64,000 nt of DNA. It comes from an uncultured Mycoplasmatota bacterium (GTDB lineage Bacteria > Bacillota_I > Bacilli_A > Izemoplasmatales > Izemoplasmataceae). Positions 48,437 to 57,575 of this stretch are shown piece by piece; positions within the stretch are counted from its first letter, which is position 1, and each line of letters starts with the position of its first letter. Where the stretch lies: NCBI GenBank assembly GCA_913062645.1, contig CAJXVW010000002.1, positions 489,433 through 553,432 of the forward strand. The letters run 5' to 3'. The notes under the pieces were generated by a model, which saw only the letters and a program-made list of their open reading frames with translations, was not told the origin of the DNA and made no database searches. The position numbers and the translations under genes were made by a program.

Positions 48437-49756
48437 ATGGATTTCATCAAACAGTTTTTCAAGCTTGAAGAGCGCGGTACGAACCTGAAGACCGAGTTCT
48501 TGGCCGGATTGACGACGTTCCTGGCCATGGCCTACATCCTGTTCGTCAATCCCAACACCTTGTCGGTTGCTCCCGAACTGGAATGGGGACCGATCTTCAC
48601 CGCCACCGCCATCGCGGCGATCGTCGGTACGCTGATCATGGGTCTGTACGCCAATTATCCGGTCGCGCTCGCGCCGGGTATGGGGATGAACGCATTTTTC
48701 ACCTACACGGTCGTTCTCACCTTGGGATATTCGGCATGGCAAGGATTCGCCGGTATCGTCATTTCCGGTATTTTGTTCCTGTTGTTGAGCATTTCCGGCC
48801 TTCGCAAACGCATCATCAACGCCATTCCGAAAAACTTGAAATTGGCCATCGGGGCCGGTATCGGGTTCTTCATCGCCTTCATCGGTCTGCAGAACGCCGG
48901 TTTGATCGTTGACAATCCCGCCACCTTGGTCGGTCTCGGCGATTTGTCGGACCCGGGTGTCCTGCTTGCGGTATTCGGACTGCTTGCCACGGTATTGCTC
49001 TATGTCCTGAAGGTTCGTGGCGCCATTCTGTATGGAATCATCATCACTTCGATCGTCGGCATCATTTTCGGACTTGTCGGTCTCCCGACCGGAGTGGTAT
49101 CCGCTCCTCCTGCACCATATTTCTTCGAATTCACCAAAGGGTTCACCGATGGAACTTGGGATTTCCAGTTCTTCATCGTCATCTTCGCGCTGTTGTTCAT
49201 TGATTTCTTCGATACGGCCGGTACGCTGGTAACCGTTGGTCATGCGGCTGGTCTGCTCGACGAAACCGGAGAACTCAAAGACAACGGCAAAGCGCTCCTC
49301 GCCGATTCAACGGCAACGATCGTCGGTGCCGTCGCCGGTACGTCCTCGACCACGTCCTACATCGAATCGCTCGCTGGCGTCGAAGTCGGTGGACGGACGG
49401 GTCTCGCATCGGTGTTCACAGCGTTCTTCTTCCTCGTATTCATGTTCTTCAGCCCGCTACTCAGCGTCGTCACCGGCCAAGTCACCGCTGCCGCGCTGAT
49501 CATGGTCGGCGTACTGATGGCAACCCAGCTCAAGGACATCGAATGGGACGACAGCGTGGTCGCCGTCTCGGCCTTCCTCGTCATTCTTGTCATGCCGCTC
49601 ACCTATTCGATCGCCGAAGGCATTGCCGTCGGGTTCCTGTTCTACCCCTTGACGATGCTGGTATCGCGGCGTCACAAGGAAGTCAGCCTCGAAATGTGGG
49701 TACTCGCCGTCGTATTTGTTGTGTACTTCGTCATCAAGGCTGCAACAGCACTGTAA
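48437..49756 (+). CDS. NCS2-family purine permease (AzgA/PbuG type)
   Basis: The 439-residue transporter has about 12-14 membrane helices. Family landmarks: NLKTEFLAGLTTFLAMAYIL at the N-terminus, APGMGMNAFFTYTVV and TSSTTSYIESLAGVEVGGRTG (quoted in part). Members import hypoxanthine, guanine or adenine with protons. The guanine-class riboswitch upstream argues for hypoxanthine/guanine and for repression when purines are abundant. The start is the ATG behind acggagg; the longer track start reads through the riboswitch. Confidence 0.94.
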   Translation: MDFIKQFFKLEERGTNLKTEFLAGLTTFLAMAYILFVNPNTLSVAPELEWGPIFTATAIAAIVGTLIMGLYANYPVALAPGMGMNAFFTYTVVLTLGYSAWQGFAGIVISGILFLLLSISGLRKRIINAIPKNLKLAIGAGIGFFIAFIGLQNAGLIVDNPATLVGLGDLSDPGVLLAVFGLLATVLLYVLKVRGAILYGIIITSIVGIIFGLVGLPTGVVSAPPAPYFFEFTKGFTDGTWDFQFFIVIFALLFIDFFDTAGTLVTVGHAAGLLDETGELKDNGKALLADSTATIVGAVAGTSSTTSYIESLAGVEVGGRTGLASVFTAFFFLVFMFFSPLLSVVTGQVTAAALIMVGVLMATQLKDIEWDDSVVAVSAFLVILVMPLTYSIAEGIAVGFLFYPLTMLVSRRHKEVSLEMWVLAVVFVVYFVIKAATAL

Positions 49757-49763
49757 GTATCAC

Positions 49764-49796
49764 AAAAAGGCATCGCCCTGGGCGCTGCCTTTTTTA
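49764..49796 (+). terminator. terminator of the purine permease gene
   Basis: aaaaaggca-t-cgcc-ctg-ggcg-c-tgccttttt, a long stem with one internal mismatch. Confidence 0.92.
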
Positions 49797-49891
49797 TTGG
49801 TTTTGTTTCTAAATTAAAATAATAATAAATAGTGCGTGTGGTTTGAGTTGATTTTCTCGATTTGATAGAATACGGTAAAAGGAGTGATATC

Positions 49892-50794
49892 ATGAAAAAA
49901 CTTGCATCGATTATGGTAATCGCGGTACTGGCCTTTTTGGGGGCTTGTTCTACGTCTGACACCACCAATGACAATAGCGCCTTGGATACCGAAAACATCG
50001 GAAACCAGTTGGCGACAACCATTTACATTTCACAAGGGTTGCTGGAGAGCGACATGATGATGTCCAACGCCAGATTTGCGTTCCTTTCTACGGAAACCAC
50101 ACAACTGGAATCACGCATGGATGAAATGATGATGTACTTCAATCGCATCAACGTGTTCATAGACTCGAACCCCGAGACGGCATTGAGCATCTCCCAGGAA
50201 GAATCGACCATGGAAGGGTATGAATCTCAAGTAAGTTACGAGGTGGATGGCACGACCTATACCATCTACTACAACATTGTCGACGCCATGGAAAACGACG
50301 ACTTGGATGAAACCGAGTTTATACTTGAAGGTTTGCTGGAATACGGCACGAACTCGTTTGAAATCACCGGCGGAACCGAGTTGGAGGACGGGGAACTGGA
50401 AATGTTCTTCGAGACCAGCGAAAGCGCATCGGATGATTATGTCCGTGTTGAAATCGAGCAGGAATCAACCGAACAATATTTTGAAATCGAATCCAGCCTT
50501 GGCGGCGTTGAATCCTACTCTGAAATCAGACTGGAAAAAGACGGTGTTGATGGCGCGATTGAGATTTATATTGAGGAAAACGGCTTGGACACCTACTATG
50601 AAATCACCAAAGAGATTGATGGTGAACTTACCATTTACGTGTTTGAATACAGCATTGGTGACACGTCAGGATCGCTGCAATTAACGGAATACACCGTGGA
50701 CGGGCAAGACATTCAACATTTCATCATTGAAGAAGATGACGTCTACAAAGAATACACCGTCCCTGCGAATGCGGTAACGCCGGACGACATGTAA
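49892..50794 (+). CDS. acidic secreted lipoprotein of unknown function
   Basis: The 300-residue product has a signal peptide with a lipobox (LAFLGAC; Cys at about residue 20) followed by a Ser/Thr/Asn-rich linker. The mature part is very acidic, rich in alternating Glu/Tyr/Ser and predicted beta strands, with no cysteine after the lipid anchor. I do not recognise a domain. The ATG at 49892 follows aaaaggagtgatatc. It stands alone between two terminators. The lit-like gene nearby acts on lipoproteins in general, but no specific link is implied. Confidence 0.8.
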   Translation: MKKLASIMVIAVLAFLGACSTSDTTNDNSALDTENIGNQLATTIYISQGLLESDMMMSNARFAFLSTETTQLESRMDEMMMYFNRINVFIDSNPETALSISQEESTMEGYESQVSYEVDGTTYTIYYNIVDAMENDDLDETEFILEGLLEYGTNSFEITGGTELEDGELEMFFETSESASDDYVRVEIEQESTEQYFEIESSLGGVESYSEIRLEKDGVDGAIEIYIEENGLDTYYEITKEIDGELTIYVFEYSIGDTSGSLQLTEYTVDGQDIQHFIIEEDDVYKEYTVPANAVTPDDM

Positions 50795-50809
50795 TCAACC
50801 CATTCAAAC

Positions 50810-50841
50810 AAAAGGAACAACATCACGTTGTTCCTTTTTTT
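50810..50841. terminator. bidirectional terminator
   Basis: aaaaggaacaac-atcac-gttgttcctttt, a 12-bp perfect stem between two converging genes. Confidence 0.92.
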
Positions 50842-51527
50842 CATGCTTTTTGCTTGTTGGATTTGCCACAGGTGACTTTGTCGCAATTGACGCACCACAG
50901 GGTTTGGTTCGAGATGCGGTAGAATCGTTCGGGATGGACCCAGTGCTGGTATTCCCAGTACAGGAAGATGAGTACACCGAGAACGAAGATTGTGATGGTG
51001 TAGAAATTGGGGATGAAGATGAGGATCGAAAACTTCATGATGCGGTCCCAATTGGAAATCCGACAGGTGTTGCAACACGAGTTCTTGAGGAACCATTGAC
51101 GGAACGGACACCACAGCATGATGCAGAAGTAATCGGCGAAGTTGAGCCCGAAGAACACAAGATACAGCAATTTGCGATCAAACCAGGTGAAGTTGAGGAA
51201 CGACAATCCGATGAGCGCGATCATTCCGAAGTACAAGACGAATATGACAACGGCGACGCGATTGTTGCGCCGTGCTTCTTGACGCAGTTTATCCACATCG
51301 TAGTCGGGAACCTCCTTGAACTGTCGCTTCTGCATTTTCGAGCTGTAGATGGAATCGTTGAACATCGGCAGAATGACACCGAAGGAATCAAAAATGAAGT
51401 ACAGGAAAAAGAGCGGGAACAAATAATCCTCCACCACATAGATGAGATCTTCAAAAAAGACCACGAAAATAATCGTATTGAGAAGCAATACCAACGACAG
51501 GGCGAATTTGAAGAAGATTTTGTTCAT
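50841..51527 (-). CDS. cysteine-rich polytopic membrane protein, uncharacterised
   Basis: The 228-residue product has about five hydrophobic helices (about 5-25, 35-52, 92-110, 120-136, 170-190). Two cysteine groups flank the last helix: CPFRQWFLKNSCCNTC and CVNCDKVTC near the C-terminus, which could bind a metal at the membrane surface. Proteins with the same WCPF and HPERF...NC..C pattern exist in other Firmicutes, to my recollection without known function. ATG behind caaggtgattcg. Confidence 0.75.
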   Translation of the reverse strand: MNKIFFKFALSLVLLLNTIIFVVFFEDLIYVVEDYLFPLFFLYFIFDSFGVILPMFNDSIYSSKMQKRQFKEVPDYDVDKLRQEARRNNRVAVVIFVLYFGMIALIGLSFLNFTWFDRKLLYLVFFGLNFADYFCIMLWCPFRQWFLKNSCCNTCRISNWDRIMKFSILIFIPNFYTITIFVLGVLIFLYWEYQHWVHPERFYRISNQTLWCVNCDKVTCGKSNKQKA

Positions 51528-51536
51528 CGAATCACC

Positions 51537-51573
51537 TTGCGTTTATTATACTATCGAATATAATGGTTTACAA
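51537..51573. promoter_or_regulatory. overlapping divergent promoters
   Basis: Plus strand: TTGCGT (51537-51542), 16 bp, TATAAT (51559-51564) toward pyrR-glyA. Minus strand: TTGTAA (51568-51573), 17 bp, TATAAT (51545-51550) toward the membrane protein. The two promoters interleave, so they should interfere with each other. Confidence 0.65.
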
Positions 51574-51623
51574 CCCATCGATTATTTACTACAATATTGA
51601 TAGGAAACGAGAAGGTGATTGTT

Positions 51624-52136
51624 TTGCGAAAACTGATTGATCAAGATAAGATGATGCGCACCATACGGCGCATTTCTCATGAAATTATCGAACGCAACAG
51701 CGAGTTGGACAACCTGGTGTTGCTTGGCGTGCTCAAGAACGGAGTACCGCTTGCGGAAGAGATCCGCGACAACATCAACAAGATCGAGCACGTCGATGTT
51801 CCCATGCATGCGCTCGACATCTCCGGATATCGCGACGACATCCGTGTGGAATCGTTCACCCGACTCGATGTCGATCTCACCGGAAAAACCGTTGTCATCG
51901 TCGATGACGTGCTGTATACGGGACGAACCGTCCGCGCCGGCATGGATGCGATCATCGATCTCGGTCGTCCAGCCAAGATTCAACTGGCGGTCCTCATCGA
52001 TCGCGGCCATCGCGAATTGCCGATTCGTGCCGATTATGTCGGCAAGAACATGCCCACCAGCCAAACGGAAAAAATCAAGGTTCGCTTTGATAACGAGCCC
52101 GGGGTCTACATCATTCAAACGGAGGACGAATCATGA
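51624..52136 (+). CDS. pyrR: PyrR: pyrimidine regulator/uracil phosphoribosyltransferase
   Basis: A phosphoribosyltransferase-fold protein of about 170 residues. It has the PRPP loop [16 protein letters not shown] and the PyrR-specific [20 protein letters not shown] (quoted to 20). In Bacillus it binds pyr mRNA with UMP and also has weak UPRTase activity. The preferred start is the TTG at 51624, as gagaaggtg is well placed; the earlier TTG lacks a ribosome site. No pyr genes and no PyrR-binding attenuator are visible here. It overlaps glyA by 4 bases. Confidence 0.93.
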   Translation: MRKLIDQDKMMRTIRRISHEIIERNSELDNLVLLGVLKNGVPLAEEIRDNINKIEHVDVPMHALDISGYRDDIRVESFTRLDVDLTGKTVVIVDDVLYTGRTVRAGMDAIIDLGRPAKIQLAVLIDRGHRELPIRADYVGKNMPTSQTEKIKVRFDNEPGVYIIQTEDES

Positions 52137-53374
52137 GTCACATCAAACAACAAGACATCGAATTATTCCAAGCGATATCGGATGAACTGCATCGTCAGCA
52201 ATCTCACATTGAATTAATCGCCTCGGAGAACTTCGTCAGCGAGGCGGTTTTGGAAGTTCAAGGCAGTGTGTTGACGAACAAGTACGCCGAAGGATATCCC
52301 GGTCGCCGCTACTATGGCGGATGCGAATACGTCGACGTCGCGGAAAATCTCGCACGGGACCGCGTGAAGGAACTGTTCCATGTCAAATACGCCAATGTGC
52401 AGGCCCACAGTGGCTCGACCGCCAACATGGGGGCCTACCGTGCTTTGCTCAAGCCTGGCGACACCGTTTTGGGAATGAGTCTGGATCATGGCGGTCATCT
52501 AACGCATGGACATCCGCTCAATTTCAGCGGCATCGATTACCGCTTCGTCAGTTACGGCGTGGATGCCAAGACCGAGACGATTGATTACGATGAATTGGAA
52601 CGACTGGCGATCGAACACAAACCGGCGCTCATCGTTGCCGGAGCAAGCGCCTATCCGCGCATCATCGATTTCAAACGGATCAAAGATATCTGCGATGCCG
52701 TCGAAGCCAAGTTCATGGTCGACATGGCTCACATCGCCGGTCTCGTCGCCGCCGGCCTTCATCCCAACCCCTGCGATTACGCCGACGTGGTGACGTCGAC
52801 AACGCACAAGACGCTGCGCGGACCGCGTGGCGGCATCATTCTCACCAACAATTTCGAACTGTACAAACAAATCAACCGCGTCATCTTCCCCGGCATCCAA
52901 GGCGGACCGCTGATGCACGTCATCGCCGCCAAGGCAGCTGCGTTCAAGGAAGCGCTGGAACCGTCCTTCGTCACGTATCAGAAACAAGTTGTCGCCAACG
53001 CTGCGGCGCTTGCGGACGAATTGTCGAAACTTGGCTTCCATGTCGTGTCCGGTGGAACGGACAATCATCTGATTCTGGTGGAAGTCAAATCGCTTACCGG
53101 ACGTACCGGCAAAGATGCCGAACAACTGCTTGATCAGGTCCGGATCACGTGCAACAAGAACACCGTACCCAACGATACCGAAAAACCGTTCATCACCTCC
53201 GGCATTCGACTGGGATCCCCCGCCGTTACGACCAGAGGATTTCAGCCGGAAGACATGCGTCACATTGCGCATTTGATTTACAAGACGCTGATGAACCCGG
53301 ACGATGAGACCATTCTTGAGGAAGTCCGTCAGGACGTCGCAGCATTAACCGCAACATACCCGCTCTATCAATAA
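52133..53374 (+). CDS. glyA: serine hydroxymethyltransferase
   Basis: The 413-residue PLP enzyme converts serine and THF to glycine and methylene-THF, the main C1 entry point feeding FolD. Signatures: [45 protein letters not shown] and the PLP-Lys motif [14 protein letters not shown]. It starts at the ATG overlapping the pyrR stop, behind acggaggacg. Confidence 0.97.
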   Translation: MSHIKQQDIELFQAISDELHRQQSHIELIASENFVSEAVLEVQGSVLTNKYAEGYPGRRYYGGCEYVDVAENLARDRVKELFHVKYANVQAHSGSTANMGAYRALLKPGDTVLGMSLDHGGHLTHGHPLNFSGIDYRFVSYGVDAKTETIDYDELERLAIEHKPALIVAGASAYPRIIDFKRIKDICDAVEAKFMVDMAHIAGLVAAGLHPNPCDYADVVTSTTHKTLRGPRGGIILTNNFELYKQINRVIFPGIQGGPLMHVIAAKAAAFKEALEPSFVTYQKQVVANAAALADELSKLGFHVVSGGTDNHLILVEVKSLTGRTGKDAEQLLDQVRITCNKNTVPNDTEKPFITSGIRLGSPAVTTRGFQPEDMRHIAHLIYKTLMNPDDETILEEVRQDVAALTATYPLYQ

Positions 53375-53410
53375 CCTGCATCCCCGCTCTCGTCACAAAG
53401 GAGTGATATC

Positions 53411-53962
53411 ATGAGAGTAGCAATCATTTCCACCGGGGGATATCTGGACAAGCGCATCGTGCGGCTTCTGTCACAGCACGGCATCAATGGCGATGTCGTG
53501 AATCGCATCAACCGACAGACGCTCCGTCAATACGACGCATTGATCGCATCGGACAAACTTGATATTCCCAATCTTCCGGTCGTTCTTGAGCGAATCATCC
53601 TCGAACAGACGACCCAAGTTGTCTACATAACCAACTCCACCGCCATCGGCCATCTGCACAGTGTGTATGGGGACATCCGGTTCCATATCGTCAACGAAAC
53701 GACGATGGACGTCGAACTGCCGCTTGCCCTGACGCTGATCGGCAAGTTCGACCGCGCCCTTCGCACGCTTTTCAAAGAGCGTGATCAGGCGCAGGATCAG
53801 CTTGATACGATGCGGCTGACAAACCGCGCCAAACGAGTCTTGATCGACCGTGGTTACAGCGAGGAGGCGGCCCATCAGTTCATTCAGAAAGAAGCCATGG
53901 ACCGGCGTCTCTCCAAGCGACAAATTGTAAACCTTATCATTGAAGAAAAGATTGACTTTTAG
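53411..53962 (+). CDS. ANTAR-domain RNA-binding antiterminator regulator
   Basis: The 183-residue protein has an N-terminal receiver-like domain (about 1-115) and a connecting coiled coil (about 115-135). The C-terminal ANTAR domain (about 135-183) contains LTNRAKRVLIDRGYSEEAAH and MDRRLSKRQIVN. ANTAR proteins bind paired hexaloop hairpins in mRNA and block terminators. The usual phosphoacceptor Asp context is not evident, so it may be a pseudo-receiver. Clostridial glnA is also paired with an ANTAR regulator (NitR type). glnA follows, with such a leader between. Confidence 0.9.
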   Translation: MRVAIISTGGYLDKRIVRLLSQHGINGDVVNRINRQTLRQYDALIASDKLDIPNLPVVLERIILEQTTQVVYITNSTAIGHLHSVYGDIRFHIVNETTMDVELPLALTLIGKFDRALRTLFKERDQAQDQLDTMRLTNRAKRVLIDRGYSEEAAHQFIQKEAMDRRLSKRQIVNLIIEEKIDF

Positions 53963-53980
53963 ACGACCGTTATTTATAAT
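53952..53980 (+). promoter_or_regulatory. promoter of glnA inside the end of the ANTAR gene
   Basis: TTGACT, 17-bp spacer, TATAAT; the predicted start near 53987 places the first hairpin right at the 5' end of the transcript. Confidence 0.85.
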
Positions 53981-53989
53981 TTGATTTGT

Positions 53990-54064
53990 AGACAACGACG
54001 TCTCGAAAAACAACCAAGTAAGTGGTGTCAATGCAGACAAGCATTTTTTGACACCACTTTTTTA
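53990..54064 (+). promoter_or_regulatory. glnA leader: probable ANTAR-controlled terminator
   Basis: Hairpin 1 is agac-AACGAC-gtct (53990-54003), with A and G at loop positions 1 and 4 as in ANTAR targets. Hairpin 2 is acca-AGTAAG-tggt (54013-54026), a hexaloop with A at position 1 but A, not G, at position 4. Its 3' arm lies inside the 5' arm of a perfect 11-bp terminator (aagtggtgtca 54020-54030 with tgacaccactt 54049-54059, then a T run). Forming hairpin 2 would therefore block termination. An inner aatgc/gcatt stem caps the terminator. Confidence 0.75.
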
Positions 54065-54084
54065 TATTTTAAGGAGGAAATGAC

Positions 54085-55425
54085 ATGGCCACATTCACCA
54101 AAGAAGCAATATTGAAAAGCGCAAAGGAAGAGAACGTCAAGTATGTCCGTCTGTGCTTCACCGACATCAACGGTGTGTTGAAGAATGTCGAGATTCCCGC
54201 CAGCAAGCTGGAGGAAGCGATCGACAACGAAGTGATGTTCGACGGATCGTCGATAGACGGATTCGTCCGCATCCAGGAAGCCGACATGTATCTTCGCCCC
54301 GACTACGACACATGGTTGATCTCGTCGTGGGAACAGACGACCTACGGCAAAGTCGCACTGCTCATCTGCGACATCTACCTGCCCAATGGAGAACCGTTCT
54401 CAGGTGATCCGCGTCAGGTGCTCAAGCGCAATCTGAAACGAGCCAACGACCTTGGGTTTGGCGCATTCAACGTCGGTGTCGAGCCGGAATTCTTCTTGTT
54501 CAAACTCGATCACGACGGTCGTCCGACACTGGATTTCAACGACGATGGCGGGTACTTCGATCTCGCCCCCGTCGACGGCGCGGAAGATTGTCGTCGCGAC
54601 ATCGTGCTGGAACTGGAGAAGATCGGCTTCAACATGGAAGCGTCGCACCATGAAGTCGCCCCAGGGCAGCATGAAATCAACTTTGAGTACTCCAACGTCG
54701 TCGAACTCTCCGACAAACTGCAGTTGTTCAAGCTCGTTGTCAAGAATGTCGCCAAACGGCACGGCCTGCACGCCACCTTCATGCCGAAACCGATCGCCAA
54801 GATCAACGGATCCGGCATGCATACCAACTGTTCGCTCAGTGATTTGAAAGGCAACAATGCGTTTTACGACCCCAAGGGAGAAATCGAACTCAGTGATGTC
54901 GCCAAATACTGGATCGCCGGCATCATGAAAAACGCCCGTGCCTTCACGGCCGTCACCAACCCGACGGTAAACTCCTACAAACGTCTCGTACCGGGATACG
55001 AAGCCCCTTGCTACGTATCGTGGAGCGACGCCAACCGCAGCGCAATGATCCGCATTCCAGCCAAAAAAGGACGTGCCACCCGAACCGAAATTCGCAGCGT
55101 CGATCCCAGCGCCAATCCGTATCTGGCCCTCAGCGCGATTCTTGCGTCCGGGCTTGAAGGCATCGAGAAGAAACTCGAATGCGCACCGCGTGTTTACATC
55201 AACCTCTATGAACTGACACGCGAAGAACGCGAATCGATGGGCATTGACAATCTTCCTGAGAATTTGAAGGATGCCGTCAAGGAACTGAAACACAGCGACG
55301 TCATGAAAGAAGCGCTCGGCGATCATGTGTTCAACAAGTTCATCGAAGCCAAGAAGACCGAATGGGATGATTTCCGCACCAGCGTCACCGAATGGGAGAT
55401 TGCCCGATATCTAAAGACAATGTAA
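54085..55425 (+). CDS. glnA: glutamine synthetase type I
   Basis: The 446-residue GSI makes glutamine from glutamate, ammonia and ATP, the main nitrogen-assimilation step. Signatures: [19 protein letters not shown] in part, metal-site [20 protein letters not shown], the [14 protein letters not shown] loop and [13 protein letters not shown]. The length fits the shorter, non-adenylylated GSI-alpha class. ATG behind aaggaggaaatg. Its leader is a putative ANTAR-controlled terminator. Confidence 0.97.
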   Translation: MATFTKEAILKSAKEENVKYVRLCFTDINGVLKNVEIPASKLEEAIDNEVMFDGSSIDGFVRIQEADMYLRPDYDTWLISSWEQTTYGKVALLICDIYLPNGEPFSGDPRQVLKRNLKRANDLGFGAFNVGVEPEFFLFKLDHDGRPTLDFNDDGGYFDLAPVDGAEDCRRDIVLELEKIGFNMEASHHEVAPGQHEINFEYSNVVELSDKLQLFKLVVKNVAKRHGLHATFMPKPIAKINGSGMHTNCSLSDLKGNNAFYDPKGEIELSDVAKYWIAGIMKNARAFTAVTNPTVNSYKRLVPGYEAPCYVSWSDANRSAMIRIPAKKGRATRTEIRSVDPSANPYLALSAILASGLEGIEKKLECAPRVYINLYELTREERESMGIDNLPENLKDAVKELKHSDVMKEALGDHVFNKFIEAKKTEWDDFRTSVTEWEIARYLKTM

Positions 55426-55441
55426 TCTGATTCATACAGTC

Positions 55442-55468
55442 AAAAGACTCCGCGTGACGGGGTCTTTT
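55442..55468 (+). terminator. terminator of glnA
   Basis: aaaagactcc / ggggtctttt (one G-T) with a 7-nt loop. Confidence 0.9.
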
Positions 55469-55486
55469 TCTTAGGTACAAGGATAT

Positions 55487-55565
55487 CTTATTTAGAAAAA
55501 TGTTCGCTGTCGAACTATCAAATTCGAGTTTGAGCTGTCGATTAACAACAAAAATTCTAAATAAG
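55487..55565. repeat. 11-bp perfect inverted repeat around a 57-nt segment
   Basis: cttatttagaa (55487-55497) and ttctaaataag (55555-55565) are perfect inverse copies. The enclosed DNA has a direct repeat gctgtcga (55506-55513 and 55534-55541) and a small tcgaa/ttcga hairpin. No ORF and no T run follow. It could be a structured RNA or a remnant mobile element; neither is established. Confidence 0.5.
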
Positions 55566-55678
55566 CAGAGGTAAAATTGAATTCTATTACTTTGTTTTGA
55601 ATGAAACATCAAACGGAAACAGGTTTCTTGTGGGATTCTGTCCCGGAAGAGGGTATAATGATACAAAGAGGTGATTTC

Positions 55679-56566
55679 ATGCGATATTTGGTGCTTGGTA
55701 CCAGTGCATACGATACGCTACTTCATGTTTCCACGGAGTTGAACGACATTTCCGACGACATGTATTTGTGGGCGGATTCAACCGTACAGACGATTGGCAG
55801 TACCGGAGCCGGCAAGGCGTTGGCTTTGGATGCGCTCGGTGCGGATGTCGATTTAATCACCGACATCGCAACGGACGCAGCCGGGAACTGGATCCGGACG
55901 TTCTTTTCTAACACCAATGTCGGACTGCAAGTGGTGGATGTTGACAAGACGACGCAACACACCAACATCATGCATGGCGCAGACAAACGCATCAGCATTG
56001 TTACGGCAGTGCCCACAATTGTACCAAAACGGCTCATTCAAGCCGACAAGCTGATTGAGAGCGCCGATTTTGTGTTTCTCAACATCAATGATTACTGTCG
56101 GGACTACATTCCCCAATTGAAAGCAAAAGGAAGCACGATCCTTGTCGATATCCATGATTATGATCCGCCCAATCCATATCATGCGGAGTTCATCGAGGCT
56201 GCGGACATTCTTGTAGCAAGCGGGGTGAAACTCCCCGATCATGAAGCGTTTTTGGAAGAACAGATCAATCAGGGCAAACAATTGGTTGTCATCACCAAAG
56301 GAAAACGCGGACTGATTGCGATGGATCACAAACGCAATCGATACGAGTTACCAGGATACAACGATGTGCCATCGGTGGATGCGAATGGCGCTGGTGACAG
56401 TTTCTGTGCCGGATTGGGGATGCGACTGGCGGAAGGTGCGGATTATAAGGAAGCGCTAGAATTCGCGACCATTTGCGGTGCGGTCGCGTGTACGGATTAT
56501 CCACTCTACAACCGCGCATATGACAGAAAGCGCGTGGAAACCATTAAAAAAAGCTTCTTCGGGTGA
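55679..56566 (+). CDS. PfkB/ribokinase-family sugar kinase
   Basis: The 295-residue protein has the ribokinase fold: an N-terminal GTSAYDTLLHV start, GSTGAGKALALDALG near residue 40 (a GG-N-type motif variant) and the C-terminal anion-hole/base motif DANGAGDSFCAGLGM. The substrate (ribose, adenosine, another sugar or nucleoside) cannot be decided from sequence. The start is the ATG at 55679 behind agaggtgattt. It is a single-gene unit ending in a bidirectional terminator. Confidence 0.88.
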   Translation: MRYLVLGTSAYDTLLHVSTELNDISDDMYLWADSTVQTIGSTGAGKALALDALGADVDLITDIATDAAGNWIRTFFSNTNVGLQVVDVDKTTQHTNIMHGADKRISIVTAVPTIVPKRLIQADKLIESADFVFLNINDYCRDYIPQLKAKGSTILVDIHDYDPPNPYHAEFIEAADILVASGVKLPDHEAFLEEQINQGKQLVVITKGKRGLIAMDHKRNRYELPGYNDVPSVDANGAGDSFCAGLGMRLAEGADYKEALEFATICGAVACTDYPLYNRAYDRKRVETIKKSFFG

Positions 56567-56576
56567 AGAAGCTTTT
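56549..56576. terminator. bidirectional terminator between the kinase and hslO
   Basis: aaaagcttcttc-gggt-gaagaagctttt, a 12-bp perfect stem containing the kinase stop codon. Confidence 0.92.
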
Positions 56577-56583
56577 GTTTTGA

Positions 56584-57462
56584 TTACTTCGGCTGTTTGG
56601 TTTCCTTCATCAAGGCGTCGAGATCGTCGGCCGAGAAGTGATATTTGGTATTGCAGAAGTGACAGACGGTTTCAATCTGGCCGTCTTCTTCCTTCAGGGT
56701 CTTGAGTTCATCGTAGCCGAGAGAAATGAGACCGGATTCGAATTTCTCCTTGGTGCAGTTGCACTTGTAGGACAGTTCAAGATGTTCGAGGAGTTTGTAA
56801 TCGTCATCTGCGAGAAACGCAATGATGTCTTCGGGAGTGGCATCTTCTTGAATCAACTCACTGACGGGTTTCATGTCTTTTAGAATGGTTTCGATGCGTG
56901 CTATCGACTCTTCCTTGCATCCAGGCATGACTTGGAGAATGAATCCGCCACTGGCGAGGATCGTATTGTCGTCATTCACCAGAACACCAAGACCGACAGC
57001 GCTGGGGATCTGTTCGCTCATGGTGAAATAATATGCGAAATCTTCGCCGAGTTCACCGGTTTGGATTTGGGCGCTGGACGTGAACATGTCGCGCACCTTC
57101 AAATCTTTTGTGACGTGAATGAAGCCATTTCCGACTGCTTGGCCGACGTTCAGCTTGCCACTGTCATATTGCAGCATGACATGCGGATTGCCAACGTAGC
57201 CACGGACTTCGCCATGGGCGTTGGTGGTCGTCACCATGCCTCCGATGGGGCCATCGGATTCGATGCGAATCGTCAGCTCCTGGTCGCCTTTGTACATGGC
57301 GCCCATCACGACGGTCGCGGTCAACAAACGGCCAAAAGCGGCGGCGGCAGTCGGCCACAAATCGTGAATTTTTTGCGCGTGATGGACCAGATTGGTCGTG
57401 GAAGCGGCGTAAATGCGAACCGTTCCATCGTATGCATATGCTTTTACAAGATAATCGTTCAT
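56584..57462 (-). CDS. hslO: redox-regulated chaperone Hsp33
   Basis: The 292-residue holdase chaperone is activated by oxidation. The C-terminal zinc switch has the expected four cysteines (KCNCTKEKF and VCHFCNTKYHF). The N-terminal domain matches the Hsp33 core (AAAFGRLLTATVVMGAMYKG, in part; GMVTTTNAHGEVRGYVGNP). I chose the ATG giving MNDYLVKAYAYDG, with ccggtgat upstream, over the ATT-region start in the track. It converges with the kinase gene. Confidence 0.95.
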   Translation of the reverse strand: MNDYLVKAYAYDGTVRIYAASTTNLVHHAQKIHDLWPTAAAAFGRLLTATVVMGAMYKGDQELTIRIESDGPIGGMVTTTNAHGEVRGYVGNPHVMLQYDSGKLNVGQAVGNGFIHVTKDLKVRDMFTSSAQIQTGELGEDFAYYFTMSEQIPSAVGLGVLVNDDNTILASGGFILQVMPGCKEESIARIETILKDMKPVSELIQEDATPEDIIAFLADDDYKLLEHLELSYKCNCTKEKFESGLISLGYDELKTLKEEDGQIETVCHFCNTKYHFSADDLDALMKETKQPK

Positions 57463-57575
57463 CAGTATCACCGGAATCATTATACCACTATTTATCGAAT
57501 TTCAAAGCGATTATGATTTGCATTTCAAAATTACTTTGTGTACAATATTACATACCGAACAAACAGGTGATCAGG

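Noticed and set aside
48434-49243. 269-aa minus-strand ORF opposite the NCS2 permease
   Set aside because: Highly charged, repetitive Asp/Gln/Arg translation typical of antisense to a membrane protein gene.
51565-51623. Possible PyrR-binding attenuator in the pyrR leader
   Set aside because: No anti-antiterminator loop of the PyrR consensus and no terminator between the promoter and pyrR.
54400-55326. 308-aa minus-strand ORF opposite glnA
   Set aside because: Antisense shadow of glutamine synthetase.
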